From: Sporothrix humicola
Taxonomy: Eukaryota > Ascomycota > Sordariomycetes > Ophiostomatales > Ophiostomataceae
Reading direction: 5' to 3'
DNA length: 64,000 nt
Assembly: GCA_021396245.1 (NCBI GenBank)
Contig: WNYE01000034.1
Location: forward strand, 310,001 to 374,000
In this document: positions 20,318 to 30,972 of the stretch, piece by piece
Layout of the letters: the number at the start of each line of letters is the position of its first letter
Position numbering within the stretch: the stretch's first letter is position 1
The notes under the pieces: model-generated
The model's database searches: none
Seen by the model: only the letters and a program-made list of their open reading frames with translations
Told to the model about the DNA's origin: nothing
Made by a program: the position numbers and the translations under genes

Positions 20318-21758
20318 ATGGTCGTCATCAAGAGCATCGCATCACGAGATGTGCGCACGCCGGTAAGTCAAGCTGTCGTGAGATGATGCACTATTCTCGC
20401 TACGGGATGAATTCTAATCTGTCGACCTCCCCTTCCAGACCTCCCTCGACAAGACAGGCTCGGACGGCATGAACCTGTCGCCCGACTACTCGGCGGCGTT
20501 CTGCATTATCGAGACCGACTCGGAGTTTACTGGGCACGGCATGACCTTTACGATTGGCCGCGGCAACGAGCTTGTCTGCGGCGCCATTGACCTCTTGGCG
20601 CCGCTGGTCGTTGGAAAGGACCTGGACGAACTGACCGCCGACTGGGGCCGGACGTGGCGGTACCTGACGTCGGACTCGCAGCTGCGGTGGATCGGGCCGG
20701 ACAAGGGCGTGATCCACCTGGCCTTGGGTGCGCTGGTCAACGGTCTGTGGGACCTATGGGCCAAGACGCTGGGGAAGCCGGTGTGGCAGGTGGTAGCGGA
20801 CATGACGCCGGAAGAGGTGGTGCGGTGCCTCGACTTTCGGTACATTACGGATGCCCTGACGGCGGAGGAGGCTGTTCTTTTGTTGCAAAAAAGCCGCGAG
20901 GGCCGCGAGGACCGCCTGGCTGAAGCCCTCCGCAACGAGGCCGTCCCGGCGTACACGACGAGTGCTGGCTGGCTGGGATACGGCGAGGACAAGATGCGCA
21001 GCCTGCTACAACAGACTGTCGCCGAAGGGTACCGTTACTTTAAGCTGAAAGTGGGCACCGACCTGGAAGAGGACAAGAGAAGGTTGACCATCGCCCGCGA
21101 AGTCCTCGGCTACGACAAGGGCAGCACGCTGATGGTCGACGCCAACCAGGTGTGGTCGGTGCCCGAGGCGATTGCGCACATGCAGGCGCTGGCCGAGTTC
21201 CGGCCGTGGTTCATTGAGGAGCCGACGAGCCCGGACGACATTCTCGGCCACGCCGCCATCCGCAAGGGCTTAGCATACACGGCGCACGGTCCGATTGCCG
21301 TGGCCACCGGCGAAATGTGCCAGAACCGCATCGTCTTCAAGCAGATGCTGCAGGCGGGCGCCATTGACGTTTTACAGATTGACGCCTGTCGCGTCGGTGG
21401 TGTCAACGAGGTCTTGACCATCTTGCTGCTGGCACACAAGTTCAATGTCCCAGTGGTCCCTCACTCCGGCGGCATCGGCCTCCCCGAATACACCCAGCAC
21501 TTGAGCACGATCGACTACCTCGTCGTCAGCGGCCGCAAGAGCGTCTTGGAATATGTCGACCACCTGCACGAGCACTTTGTGCACCCGTCGCGCGTCGAGA
21601 ACGGGCACTACGTCACGCCCCTGGAGGCGGGGTACAGCGTCGAGATGATCCCCGAGAGCATGGACCACTTTACCTACCCCGGCGAGAAGGGCAAGAGCTG
21701 GTGGCAGACTGAGGAGGCCAAGGAGGTCCTGAATGCGCCGCGAGTGCGGCCCCTGTAG
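20318..21758 (+). CDS. L-fuconate dehydratase (enolase superfamily)
   Basis: Two exons, 20318-20362 and 20439-21758, separated by a 76-bp GTAAGT...CAG intron; 454 aa. Predicted to convert L-fuconate to 2-keto-3-deoxy-L-fuconate. The sequence closely follows the FucD/human ENOSF1 pattern: RDVRTPTSLDKTGSDGMN, DYSAAFCIIETD, LRWIGPDKGVIHLA, VRCLDFRYITDALT and FIEEPTSPDDILGHA. Catalytic elements are visible: KLK near residues 216-218, metal ligands Asp (MVDANQ, about 249), Glu (IEEP, about 275) and Glu (ATGEMCQNR, about 307), then QIDACR and His in PHSGG (about 357). The short first exon supplies the conserved start. It is divergent from the regulator and tail-to-tail with the aldo-keto reductase (283 bp apart). 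Confidence 0.92.
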
Positions 21759-22041
21759 GGGAGAGGCCAGGTATTTGGATATGCAATATGGTTAGATAAA
21801 TAAATAGTGATTCATTTCAAAGTCTTTGATTTAAAGCTTCAAAACCCGTTGGTTCTTTTCTGGCTGTTCTACGATGTCATTAAATGGCACAAAATTTATG
21901 CCGCTGTTTTGTCGATCCGCTTATATATTGCCCAGTAAGATACACAACCAACATGACATCAAATGACATTTAAAACTTGCCTTGAACAAAAAGAATGCTC
22001 CTTGTATAATAACTGTCTATGAAACTCTAATGTAAACTGTG

Positions 22042-23136
22042 CTATATCGACGAACGCACACTCTCCTCTGGCGCTCTCTTACCCGACAGGTCAAAGTCAA
22101 CCCATTCACCGAGCATGGCTCTGACACCATCAAAGAGTGGCTGGTCTCGTGCGAGGGCGTCGACGTCCAGCTCTGTGTATTTGTCTAATGTGTGATCGGG
22201 TGAAGGGTCAGAGTTTGGCACTCGTAAGATCTGCTTGACCGTCGCCACGTTCTCTTCTAGGTCCGACAGGTTGCCGGCACCCGTGATGGTCGTCACGTTG
22301 AATCCGTCCCGGCAGTTTTGCATCGCCTTGCTGACAGCATATCGAAGTGCCAGCGCTGCCAGCGTTTCTGTGCCCTTCTGCTCGACCCACTGTGCGGCTT
22401 GTTGGACGGCCACCCTTAGGCCCGGTGGTGCCGGATGCCAGTCGCCGGTGCGGCCCGTCGGAATTCCGCCGTTTCTCAACAGGCCGACGGCCAGCGGGCT
22501 CGAGCAGAAGACGGCGTTGACGCCGGCTGCCTTGAACAGGTCGAAGCCGTACTGCTCGGCCAGGGTGTTTTGGAGGGTGAGCTGCGCCCATGTCTGGATG
22601 ACGTCGAGGGGCCGGCCGAGTCTCTCCAAGACAGCAGCAGCCACGCGTGCCAGCTGGCGCATGTCGTGGCCGGAGATACCGACCTTTCTGATCGCCCCCT
22701 GTTGTTGGAAGGCAAAGAGGACCTCGACGGCACCGACGGCCGCCTCCAGCGAGACAAACTCGACATCATGGCAAAAGACGACGTCAAGGTATGTCGTCTG
22801 GAATCGTTCGAGTGACCGGGCGATGGACGTGCGCACCCACGCCGGCGAGTAGTCGAAGACGTGCTCCGAGATGCGGCCGACCTTGGTCATGATCGTCATG
22901 TCGGAGCGTGTGTAGCGAGAAGTAATCTCGGGTGAGGAGAGTGCCGCCCCCAGCAGCTGCTCTGACGGCTCATAGTACGGCGACGTGTCAAACGTGCGGA
23001 CGCCCAGGTCGAGTGCTCGCAAAAGGATCTGGGACGCCGGCAAGCTCTCGGGGCTGGTGTTGAGCTGATAGCTGAACCCGGCGCCGCCCATCACCAGCGG
23101 CGGGAGTCGGGTCGGCGGTGGTGGTTGTGAGCCCAT
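22042..23136 (-). CDS. Aldo-keto reductase, Ara2/L-galactose dehydrogenase type
   Basis: 364 aa from ATG 23136 (MGSQPPPPTRLPPLVMGGAG). An upstream in-frame start adds 42 residues without family match and was rejected. The AKR fold is shown by VRTFDTSPYYEPSEQLLGAA (catalytic Asp/Tyr), MTKVGRI (Lys), VFCHDVEF (His) and KVGISGHD. The closest known type is yeast Ara2 (NAD-dependent D-arabinose dehydrogenase) and plant L-galactose dehydrogenase. Ara2-type enzymes oxidise sugars with the D-arabinose/L-fucose/L-galactose configuration at C1 to the lactone. With a fucosidase and L-fuconate dehydratase beside it, L-fucose 1-dehydrogenase is the favoured role; substrate is inference. It shares a 1315-bp divergent promoter with the sugar porter. 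Predicted cytosolic. Confidence 0.85.
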   Translation of the reverse strand: MGSQPPPPTRLPPLVMGGAGFSYQLNTSPESLPASQILLRALDLGVRTFDTSPYYEPSEQLLGAALSSPEITSRYTRSDMTIMTKVGRISEHVFDYSPAWVRTSIARSLERFQTTYLDVVFCHDVEFVSLEAAVGAVEVLFAFQQQGAIRKVGISGHDMRQLARVAAAVLERLGRPLDVIQTWAQLTLQNTLAEQYGFDLFKAAGVNAVFCSSPLAVGLLRNGGIPTGRTGDWHPAPPGLRVAVQQAAQWVEQKGTETLAALALRYAVSKAMQNCRDGFNVTTITGAGNLSDLEENVATVKQILRVPNSDPSPDHTLDKYTELDVDALARDQPLFDGVRAMLGEWVDFDLSGKRAPEESVRSSI

Positions 23137-24451
23137 GGTGTGGTTGGGTGTGTCCGCGTGTTGTAGAGGGTGACTAAGACGGGGAGAAAGGCAGAGGAAA
23201 ATAAAATGGTAAATTAAGGTGGGACAAGGTTGGGACGGCGTGAGGAGAAAGAGGATGGACAATCACCTCGGAAAGACTGCCACGAGCTGCAAAGTCCCTC
23301 GAGTCAAGCTCCAAGGCGAACTCCAAAGACTATGTTATGTATTTCATGTTGTTGCGGGTTCCTGCGTTGAATGTTAGGGTCTACATTCCACGTTATCAGC
23401 TTACTGATTTCCCTTGCAGACAACCACACAATCTGGACAGATTAAGGGATTAAACTTTTCAGGGATTTCCGTTGCGTTCACTTGAAAATACCGGAGTCCG
23501 GCCCGCCGTGTCGTGAAAACAGACAATAGTTCCTTCGGTTGAAAGACGGGTGAAAGACATGCAGAAATGAGAAATGAGAAATGGAAATCAAACGATGCTT
23601 CAATTCACGTGTAATTTCAAATGTAAGTTCGATAAATGTGTAAACAACCGCCGCTTAATTACAGTTCGTTTTTAGTGTCAAAACTGCCAAATTACCCGGC
23701 CAAGGCTTCCAGGCTTCCAAATAGCCGTCGCTTCTACCTTCACCAGAGACCATCGTCGCACTAACCCGAGCTAACGGCTCCTAGCGATGCACAGAACTGA
23801 CGACGCAATGTGCCGGGTCTTGGAAGAGTGTTCCACTGGTCAGATGAGCGGACGAGGCCGTCCTTGCCCGCCATATTCCCAGTTTTTCTGGGCTTTGTTC
23901 TGTTTGTTCCCAGTGTTTCCTCATGATTTCCCCTGTTTTCAGTTACATTTGCACGGCACTTCCCCGTACTCGTATTCCTGTTGTTGTGTTCCTTTCCATT
24001 CCCCAGTCCCCAGATCCAGATCCCCGGCAATTCTGCCCCAGACAATCCAATCAGACGCACAAATCTCCCATTCCAGCTAGACCCCAGGCGAAAAAGAAGA
24101 AGAAGAAGAAAAAGTCCCAAGATCATGAGCACGAGAGTTGCACGAGTACACACGGCAAATTGACGGCAGATGGTCTGTTTTGTTGTCTGAGTCTACGTTT
24201 GTCTGGGGAAGCTGTCACCGAGCACGCGTGTGCCACGCCTTTTCCTGGAATTGCCTGACCGGTCGATCTGCATATATGATCACAACGTCGTCTCACCTTT
24301 CGTCCCGTCTTTTTCATTGATTAGCCAGCCCTCTCATCTCACTCCTTCCAGTCTTTGACTTGGTCTTTCTTCTTTTTATTTATTTACTTTCCTTTCTTTC
24401 CTTCTCCTTTACATTGTCTCATCATCCACCCTCTTCACCCTCCCCTCCATC
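23137..24451. promoter_or_regulatory. Divergent promoter of AKR and sugar porter
   Basis: This 1.3-kb spacer holds no gene. A near-palindromic CCGGAGTCCGG at 23491-23501 contains CGG-N3-CCG, a layout some Zn2Cys6 dimers recognise; this is the only such site I noted here and is only a candidate. The spacer also has a GAA-rich microsatellite (about 24091-24113) and a pyrimidine-rich leader before the ATG at 24452. Confidence 0.5.
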
Positions 24452-26178
24452 ATGTCAGACGAAAAGGTGGCCGACGCGGCCCAGGTCGAGACGCACGACA
24501 GCGTCGATGACAACACAAACACTCGTCGGACCGCCGCCCTGGCCGAGGCGGGCGCGGGCGGCAAGCTGGACGTGACCAACGAGCAGATGGCGCTGGAGGC
24601 GACGCTGGCCGAGCACGACCTGACGACGTGGCAGGCGCTGGTCAAGTACCGCAAGGCGTGCCTGTGGTCGATGCTGGTGTCCCTCTCAATTATCATGCGG
24701 GCGTACGACATTGAGATTACGGGCAACTTCTTTGCCCTGCCGGCGTTCAAGGAGCATTTAGGAGAGTGGGTGTCGGAAGACGCCGGCTACCAGGTCCCCA
24801 CGCAATGGCAGGTGGCCATGTCGATTGGGCCGATTGTCGGGCAGGTGATTGGCGCGTGGGCGGCGGCGATCCCGATGGACCGGATCGGGCGCAAGAAGAC
24901 GCTGGCGGCGTACCTGGTCGGGACGAGCGCGCTGGTCTTTATGCAGGTCTTTGCGCCGAACCGCGAGGTGCTGACGGCGAGCATGTACCTGGCCGGCATC
25001 ATCTGGGGCGGTTACCACGTGATTGCGCCGACGTACGCCTCTGAGGTTCTGCCGCTGCGTCTCCGCGGCATCTTTACCGGCTTCGTCATGCTGTGCTACG
25101 TCATGGGCGCGCTGATCCAGACGGGCGTCACGCGCGGCTTTGTCAACTGGACGAGCGTGTGGGCCTACAAGATCCCGTACGCCATCCAGTGGGTGTGGCC
25201 CGTGTTTATCCTGAGTCTGCTCTGGTGGGCGCCCGAGTCGCCGTGGTGGCTGATCCGCCAGAACCGGCTGGACGACGCCAAGACGGCCCTGGACCGGCTT
25301 TCCAACAAAGAGTCGCAGAAGAACAACATCAACGTGCTCGCCATGATGGTCAAGACGGACGTTTATGAACGCGAGCTCGAGGTCGGCGTCACCTATAAGG
25401 ACTGCTTCAAGGGCCCCAACCTGCGCCGCCTCGAGATTGCGTCGGCCCTCTTCATCATCCAGAACTTTTCCGGCAATGCCGCCGCGTTCGCCGTTTACCT
25501 CTTTGAGCAGGTCGGCCTCGATTCGGAGGAGGCGTTTGACATGGGCATCGGCCTCAACGCGGTCGGCTTCGTCGGCACCTGTCTGTCCATTTTTGTGATG
25601 ACGTACCTTGGTCGTCGCCGCACCTGGCTGATTGGCCTCCTCTACAACATTGCCTGTCTCTGGGTCGTCGCCCTCTTGTGTTTTGCCAAGGACTACAAGA
25701 CCAACAAGACGTACGCCTGGGCCCAGGCCGCCATCCTGGTGACGATGCAGTTTGTCTACAGCATGTCCATTGGCCCCTTGGCCTACATTATCTCTTCCGA
25801 GATTCCGTCGACCAAACTGCGCGCCAAGACGCTGTCGCTGACCGCCACGTTCAACGGCATGACCTACCTGGTGATCACCGTCGCCGGCCCGTACCTCCTC
25901 AACCCCGGCTCCGCCAACGCCGGCGCCAAGATCGATTTCCTGTGGGGCGGTCTGAGCATCTTTTCCTTCATCTGGTCCTACTTTAGACTGCCAGAGGTGA
26001 GTCCGGCGTCCATGCGTGGCATTTACATTGTCCCCTTTTTCTAAATTCATTTTACTAAAACCTTCTCCCACAGACCGCCAACCGCACGTACGAGGAACTC
26101 GACACGCTTTTCGACCGCCGCGTCCCCGCCAAGCAGTTCAAGAACTATGTCATTGCCCCGGAGGAGGACGCTCACTAA
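24452..26178 (+). CDS. MFS sugar porter, MAL-type
   Basis: Two exons, 24452-25996 and 26074-26178, with a 77-bp GTGAGT...CACAG intron; 549 aa. It has about 12 membrane segments. Sugar-porter signatures are visible: DRIGRKK after TM2, ASEVLPLRLRGIF (PESPR-like region after TM4-5), PESPWWLIRQNRLDDAKTAL after TM6 (PESPRWL type), LGRRRTWLIG, and PETANRTYEELDTLFDRRVP at the exon junction. The spliced second exon is needed to complete this last motif, confirming the intron. The overall likeness is to fungal maltose/alpha-glucoside permeases. It is divergent from the aldo-keto reductase, so it is the likely importer of L-fucose or a fucosylated oligosaccharide at the plasma membrane (inference). Confidence 0.88.
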
Positions 26179-26418
26179 GTGGCGCTGGTGATAATTGATG
26201 GACGAATGCTCCACAGCTTATGTTGAGTTGATACATTGCTTCGTAGCTAGTGTTGATAAAACCACATCATTCAATTGAATACTTCTGCTCTGTGCAGGTA
26301 TAATATTATTTGAAATATCCATTGTTTGCTCGTGACTACACTGCTATTTGCCCTGCCAACATTGTACTCGTCCTTCTTGCCGTCTCCATGATCAGGGTCA
26401 CCGGGGACGTCAACCACG

Positions 26419-26652
26419 CTAGCAGTTGCAGTACTGCTCGCACGTGGTCGCCAGCTCGAGAGTGCACGCAATGCCGTTGGGCTGGCAGTCGGTGATTCTC
26501 TTCGATCCGACCTGCTCGCAGTAGCAGCCGCATTTGTCCAGACAAAACGCGGTCGAGACATGGCCGGAGCATTGGAGGCCCTGGGCGGCAACTCCGCTAA
26601 ACAGGTTGGCCATGCTCAGAGACACGAGGGCGGTGAGAGCGTCGAACTTCAT
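26419..26652 (-). CDS. Small secreted 10-cysteine protein, 77 aa
   Basis: The ATG at 26652 starts a clear signal peptide (MKFDALTALVSLSMANLFSG, cleavage likely near VAAQ). A mature chain of about 54 residues follows with ten cysteines, including a CxCxC-like cluster (KCGCYCE) and a CEQYCNC end. The even cysteine number suggests five disulfides. Size, secretion and cysteine density fit the class of small secreted cysteine-rich proteins (effector-like or antimicrobial-like); no named family is recognised. It is convergent with the sugar porter, 240 bp apart, and has its own 1.3-kb upstream spacer. Confidence 0.7.
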   Translation of the reverse strand: MKFDALTALVSLSMANLFSGVAAQGLQCSGHVSTAFCLDKCGCYCEQVGSKRITDCQPNGIACTLELATTCEQYCNC

Positions 26653-28008
26653 GCTGGCGGTGGTGGATATAGTTGCTGGAGACGAATACTGGTCGAATCG
26701 TGGTCGTTAATGTCTATCAACTATGATGGAACATCTTCAGTATCGACCTACGTAGTATAGTTGTGACTGTCCAAGTCTGGATTGGGCGATGCTGAGGCGA
26801 TGTTGTGATGAGATGATGTGATGATAGGATGAGACTAAGAAACATATCAACATATCTCAATGCTGTCAGCACGGCCCTTTTATACGCTGTCCCTCAAATA
26901 CATCAGACAATAAACACAACGATCATCTTGTCCTGATATCATCATCGGGTGCGGCGGCAACGATTCCGACAACTACAGCAATTCAAACATAATCAACACC
27001 AACGACAACACAGCCAACAGCACCACCGCCACTGCCAACGACACGTCTGGAACAGACGCCTGCATATCCGAGATTGAAGAGGGACAGAGTCAATATAAAT
27101 TGGACGACTCGACAGTCTCTACGCCGTAAGCGGGCATCGCGCTTGCCATGGATATTGACATTTAACCGTTTGCACAGTTCAGTCGTCAACGTGTCAAACA
27201 ACAGGCCATTGTTCAATAGATCTAGAACCAACGGATAAGAAACAACCAACGAACAATGGACCAGAAAACCAACAGCCAGCAAGTCAATGCTATTGTCCTT
27301 CATGATCAGGCCGGACCGGCCCCCTTTCCATCCCACCGTAAATATATTAAATAAAAGTAAACAACGTCGACAAGTCGTAATTCAGCCAGATCAAGGAGAC
27401 GTCGTTGGTGCCAATTTGAGGCGAGGTATGGCACGGTCGAGAATAATAAAAAGGGGGCAGGGGCAAAAACAACTGGTAATAAACAAGAGACAACAAAAGC
27501 AATGAACTACCAGGGATTGCCTCTTGGAAAGTCCTAGGAACTCCCCCCCATCGTCCAAAGTGTGATGTTTTATTGTTTAATGTTCGAGGTCTATCAGAAA
27601 TGCCCGGGCCGATTTTCCGTAGCAATCATACCTGCTTCCCTCGGTTTTTTTTTTTCTTTTTTCTTTTTTCTTTTTTTCTTTTTTTCTGGTTTTTTTCTCA
27701 CTAACGCCAGCAATTTGAGGTTCAAAAAAAAAAAAAAAAAGAAAAAAGAAAAAAGAAAAAAAAAAACTGAATGATCTGATTGTCAAAAACACAGCGAAAA
27801 ACACAAAAGTGAAAATTAATTATATAACTCATATTCAAAATATGTGTTTGTGTTTACAAACGGCTTTTGGTGTAGGATTGACTCCACGACACCCAGAAGC
27901 TAAACAACAACAATACATGTACTCGGAGAGATTAACTATCCCCGAGAACAACTGAGCCTGATCCACACGGACAGGCGCGTGCTGGCCCTCCAGTCCCGGC
28001 CGCAGCAT
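26653..28008. other. Intergenic with long A/T hairpin
   Basis: AT-rich, with no convincing gene. It contains the perfect inverted repeat at 27645-27766 listed separately. It is the promoter side of the small secreted protein and the 3' side of the DHA1 transporter. Confidence 0.55.
27645..27766. repeat. Perfect 33-bp poly-pyrimidine/poly-purine inverted repeat
   Basis: The left arm, 27645-27677, reads T11-C-T6-C-T6-C-T7. The right arm, 27734-27766, is its exact reverse complement. A 56-base spacer (27678-27733) separates them. The C/G positions inside the runs match exactly, so this is a true palindrome rather than two unrelated A and T runs. Confidence 0.85.
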
Positions 28009-29699
28009 TTAAGCCTTGCGGCGCGAGTTGTAGCGTTTCCACTGGTTTGTTAGTGTACTTTCTTTGTAAATAAACTGTTGTCGTGGCGTGGACTTACCTT
28101 GGAGTCCAAAAAGTAGACGGGGATGCCGAGGGCAAAGATGCCGGTGAAGATGGCAAACAAGATCATAAAGGACTTGAGGTAGCTGTACTTGGCGAGCATA
28201 GGGATGAGGCCGTAGGAGGCGCCGAACGAGATAATGTTCTTGCCGCCAATGACCGGGACCATGGCGGCGCCTGGGTTGTCGGGGAAGACCTCGGCGGCGA
28301 ACGTGGTGGCGGTGATGATGATGCAGGTAAAGGAAAACTCGTAAATGGCCCAGGCGATCACCAAGGCCCAGGCTGAGTAGTTCTGGGGGGAGTTGGCGCA
28401 GACGGCAAAGACGATGATGGCGACGGCGCCAGTGATGTACGGAATGATGAGGTGAATGAGGTGGTGCTCCGGCTTGTGGACACCGCCGTTGCGGCGGGCG
28501 AGCCAGACGTTGACCTTGCCGGCGAACCAGCCCGAGTGGAGCATGGCCAGGAAGGAGCCGGGGACGGTGCCGATGTTGAAGAGGCCGACGGATGCGGGGG
28601 ACCAGCCGTACTCGTCCTCGAGCAGGGAGGAATAAATCAAGGTGATGGCGATGGCGATGCCCAGGGAGATACTGCCCGCCAGCATGGCAAACCAGACGCC
28701 GGGCGACGACAGCGACTGGCCGATCTTGAGGTAGGCGCCGGCCAGGATCTTGGCGCCGTTCTTGGCCACCGGGCTCCAGGGCTTGAGTTCTTGGAGGAAG
28801 GTCCTTTTTTCAGACGACGGCTGGTCGACGTGCATGAGAATGTCGCCGCCAAAGCGCTCGCGGGCGTCGGCGTCCGACAGAATGTGGGTGGCGCCAAACT
28901 CGTCGGTGTAGACAATCTGGCCGTTGAGGGAGGCGGCGGGGCGCTGGAAGCGGGTTTCCGGGAGGAAGAAGATGGCACTCAACAAAGACGCGCCCAGGGT
29001 GATGGCAAACAGCCAGTAGTACCAGCGCCAGCCAAGATCGGCTGTGAGATAAGAGAGGCTGACGAGGAGGACCGCGTTGACGCCGTTCTGCACGGACCAG
29101 TAGAGGCCAAAGTAAAAGGAGCGCTCGTTGAGGAAGGTGGCGTCGGAGATGATCAAGGGCAGGAGCGACTCGGTCACACCCGTGGCGAGGCCCATAAAGA
29201 TGCGGCTGATAAAATGACCATCGAAACCGCTGCTCTTGCCGGCCGTGATGGCCGTGATGAGACAGACCGTGACCGCTCCGAGGAAAATAGGGCGGCGGCC
29301 AAACACAAACGCCAGTGGAAGCAGCCCCAGACTGCCAAACGCCATGACCATGGATGGGTATGTCGACAGAGACGTGACTTCCTGCGCCGAGTGCTCGGGC
29401 ATGTACATCCCATAGAGCGTGGCCATGAACGTGCCAATGCCGCTGATGCACAGCAGCGAGAACACGGAGAACCAGCAGCATGTCATGACGATGCCAATTT
29501 TGCGCCACTTGGGGAAGTTGAGCGGGTCGTTGGGATCATCTGTCGGGATCGGGATGCGCCGGACCTCGTTGTCGTCCGATAGGAGCTGCACGTCGCCAAT
29601 GTCGTGCTGCGCGAGCGCGGCCGCCTTGGCACGGGCAACGTCGTCCATGTCGTCGTGGGCGTCGGTGGTGTCGACGTGACGAATATCTGGTTTGTCCAT
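28009..29699 (-). CDS. MFS transporter, DHA1-type
   Basis: Exons are 28098-29699 and 28009-28041 on the minus strand, with a 56-bp intron (GTAAGT...CTAACAAACCAG); 544 aa. The acidic cytosolic N-terminus leads to DDPNDPLNFPKWRKIGI, the usual entry motif of fungal DHA1 drug:proton antiporter-type MFS proteins. Twelve hydrophobic segments with a central loop (about residues 245-310) follow. Motif A is VFGRRPIFLG and RIFMGLATGVTESLLPLIIS follows. Splicing replaces a longer unspliced tail by the basic end WKRYNSRRKA. A plasma-membrane exporter or importer of small organics is likely; the substrate is unknown. It is divergent from the P450-reductase gene, so the pair may serve one detoxification or catabolic task. 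Confidence 0.87.
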
Positions 29700-30972
29700 G
29701 TTGGTGCGTAGTGATAAGGCTGAGACTGGCTGGCAGATAGGCTAATGCAAGGCGCTGTAGTGTGCTGTAGCGTGTGCGTGTGCTGTAGCTTAGTGTTGCG
29801 TAGTGCTGTCAACTGCCGTACGAACACGAGCAAACGAACACGAACACGATCTTGGAGACCTTTGGCTGCGGTATTCCGCCGCAGATGTTGAAAAAGGGAG
29901 TTATTGACTGTAGTGTCAACAGTAGTCGCTGGCTTACATCTCCATCTTCTTGTCGTTGGAAATCAAACTGCCGACGCGATCCTTATGAAGTTGACGCCGA
30001 TCGGGATGACATGGCAGGTCTGGAATGATGGAGACAGACAGAGTCATTGTCATTGTCACAACGATTCGAGGTTTTCACAACCATCCTCGTCGGGACCGAC
30101 CTCCACATGCCGGTGATGGCTGGGGTACCACGGCGTGAGGAATCGAAAGAGGGTTAGGGGTTGTTGATAGTGGATTTAGCTGCCTGTTGGTAGCCAATAA
30201 GAGCGCACTGAAACGACAAAACACGTTGTGCCATGCGACACTAATGGAGACCACGGCCTTAGCGTGAAGAGAAGCAAAAATGTCAGGGACGCACCAATCA
30301 AAATCAAAATCAGCGTCCAAAAAAACGCAGCCTTCCCCACGGGGAATCAAGCCGTGGAACGGGATTGTGGGCGGCCAGGCGAGCCACGGCGCAGATAAGT
30401 AGGAGAGAGGAGCCAGAAAGACGAGAAATCGTGGGGGAGACAACGAATCATGGAGAAGATGTTGAAAAAATTGACCTCAAAACGACGACCGCCGAGACCA
30501 CGAGATAAAACCAACGCGATGAATCACGACCGACGAAGGAACACATGACTCGACAACGACGGCAAAAGTAGGTATTCGGCGAGCTAATCCGGCCCAGAAT
30601 CCAACAACACACAATCCACGGAATCCGGAAGGATTCCGAACCGAAGCGGAGCGCCGTGCGATGACGTGCAACGCCGTTTTTAATCCCCCCTTTCAATGGA
30701 GCGCCACTCGACATAAGTATGACTGGACTTGCCACACAATGCGATTCTCGGAAACGACCCACGGAGGATGAATGAAAGTGCGATTGGCAGCGAATGAGCT
30801 GCGCACGAATTGCAACTCATTCGACATACAACTGGAAGACAAGAACGCGATCCGACAGACGAGACGAGACCCAAGAACTGGATTAATTGAAAGCAAACGA
30901 CGTCCGACCAATCAGACAACATTGAATTCAAACGACTTTCACTGCAAACGGCCACACACACACTCGCACACT
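29700..30972. promoter_or_regulatory. Divergent spacer of DHA1 transporter and P450 gene
   Basis: 1273 bp with no supported gene. It holds the promoters of the DHA1 transporter and of the P450 gene. No defined site was recognised. Confidence 0.5.

Noticed and set aside
24758..26071. 437-codon minus-strand frame opposite the sugar porter
   Set aside because: Asp/Gly/Arg/His-rich antisense shadow of a clear spliced MFS gene.
28452..29582. 376-codon plus-strand frame opposite the DHA1 transporter
   Set aside because: Glu/Gly/Asp/Arg-rich antisense shadow; no independent motif.
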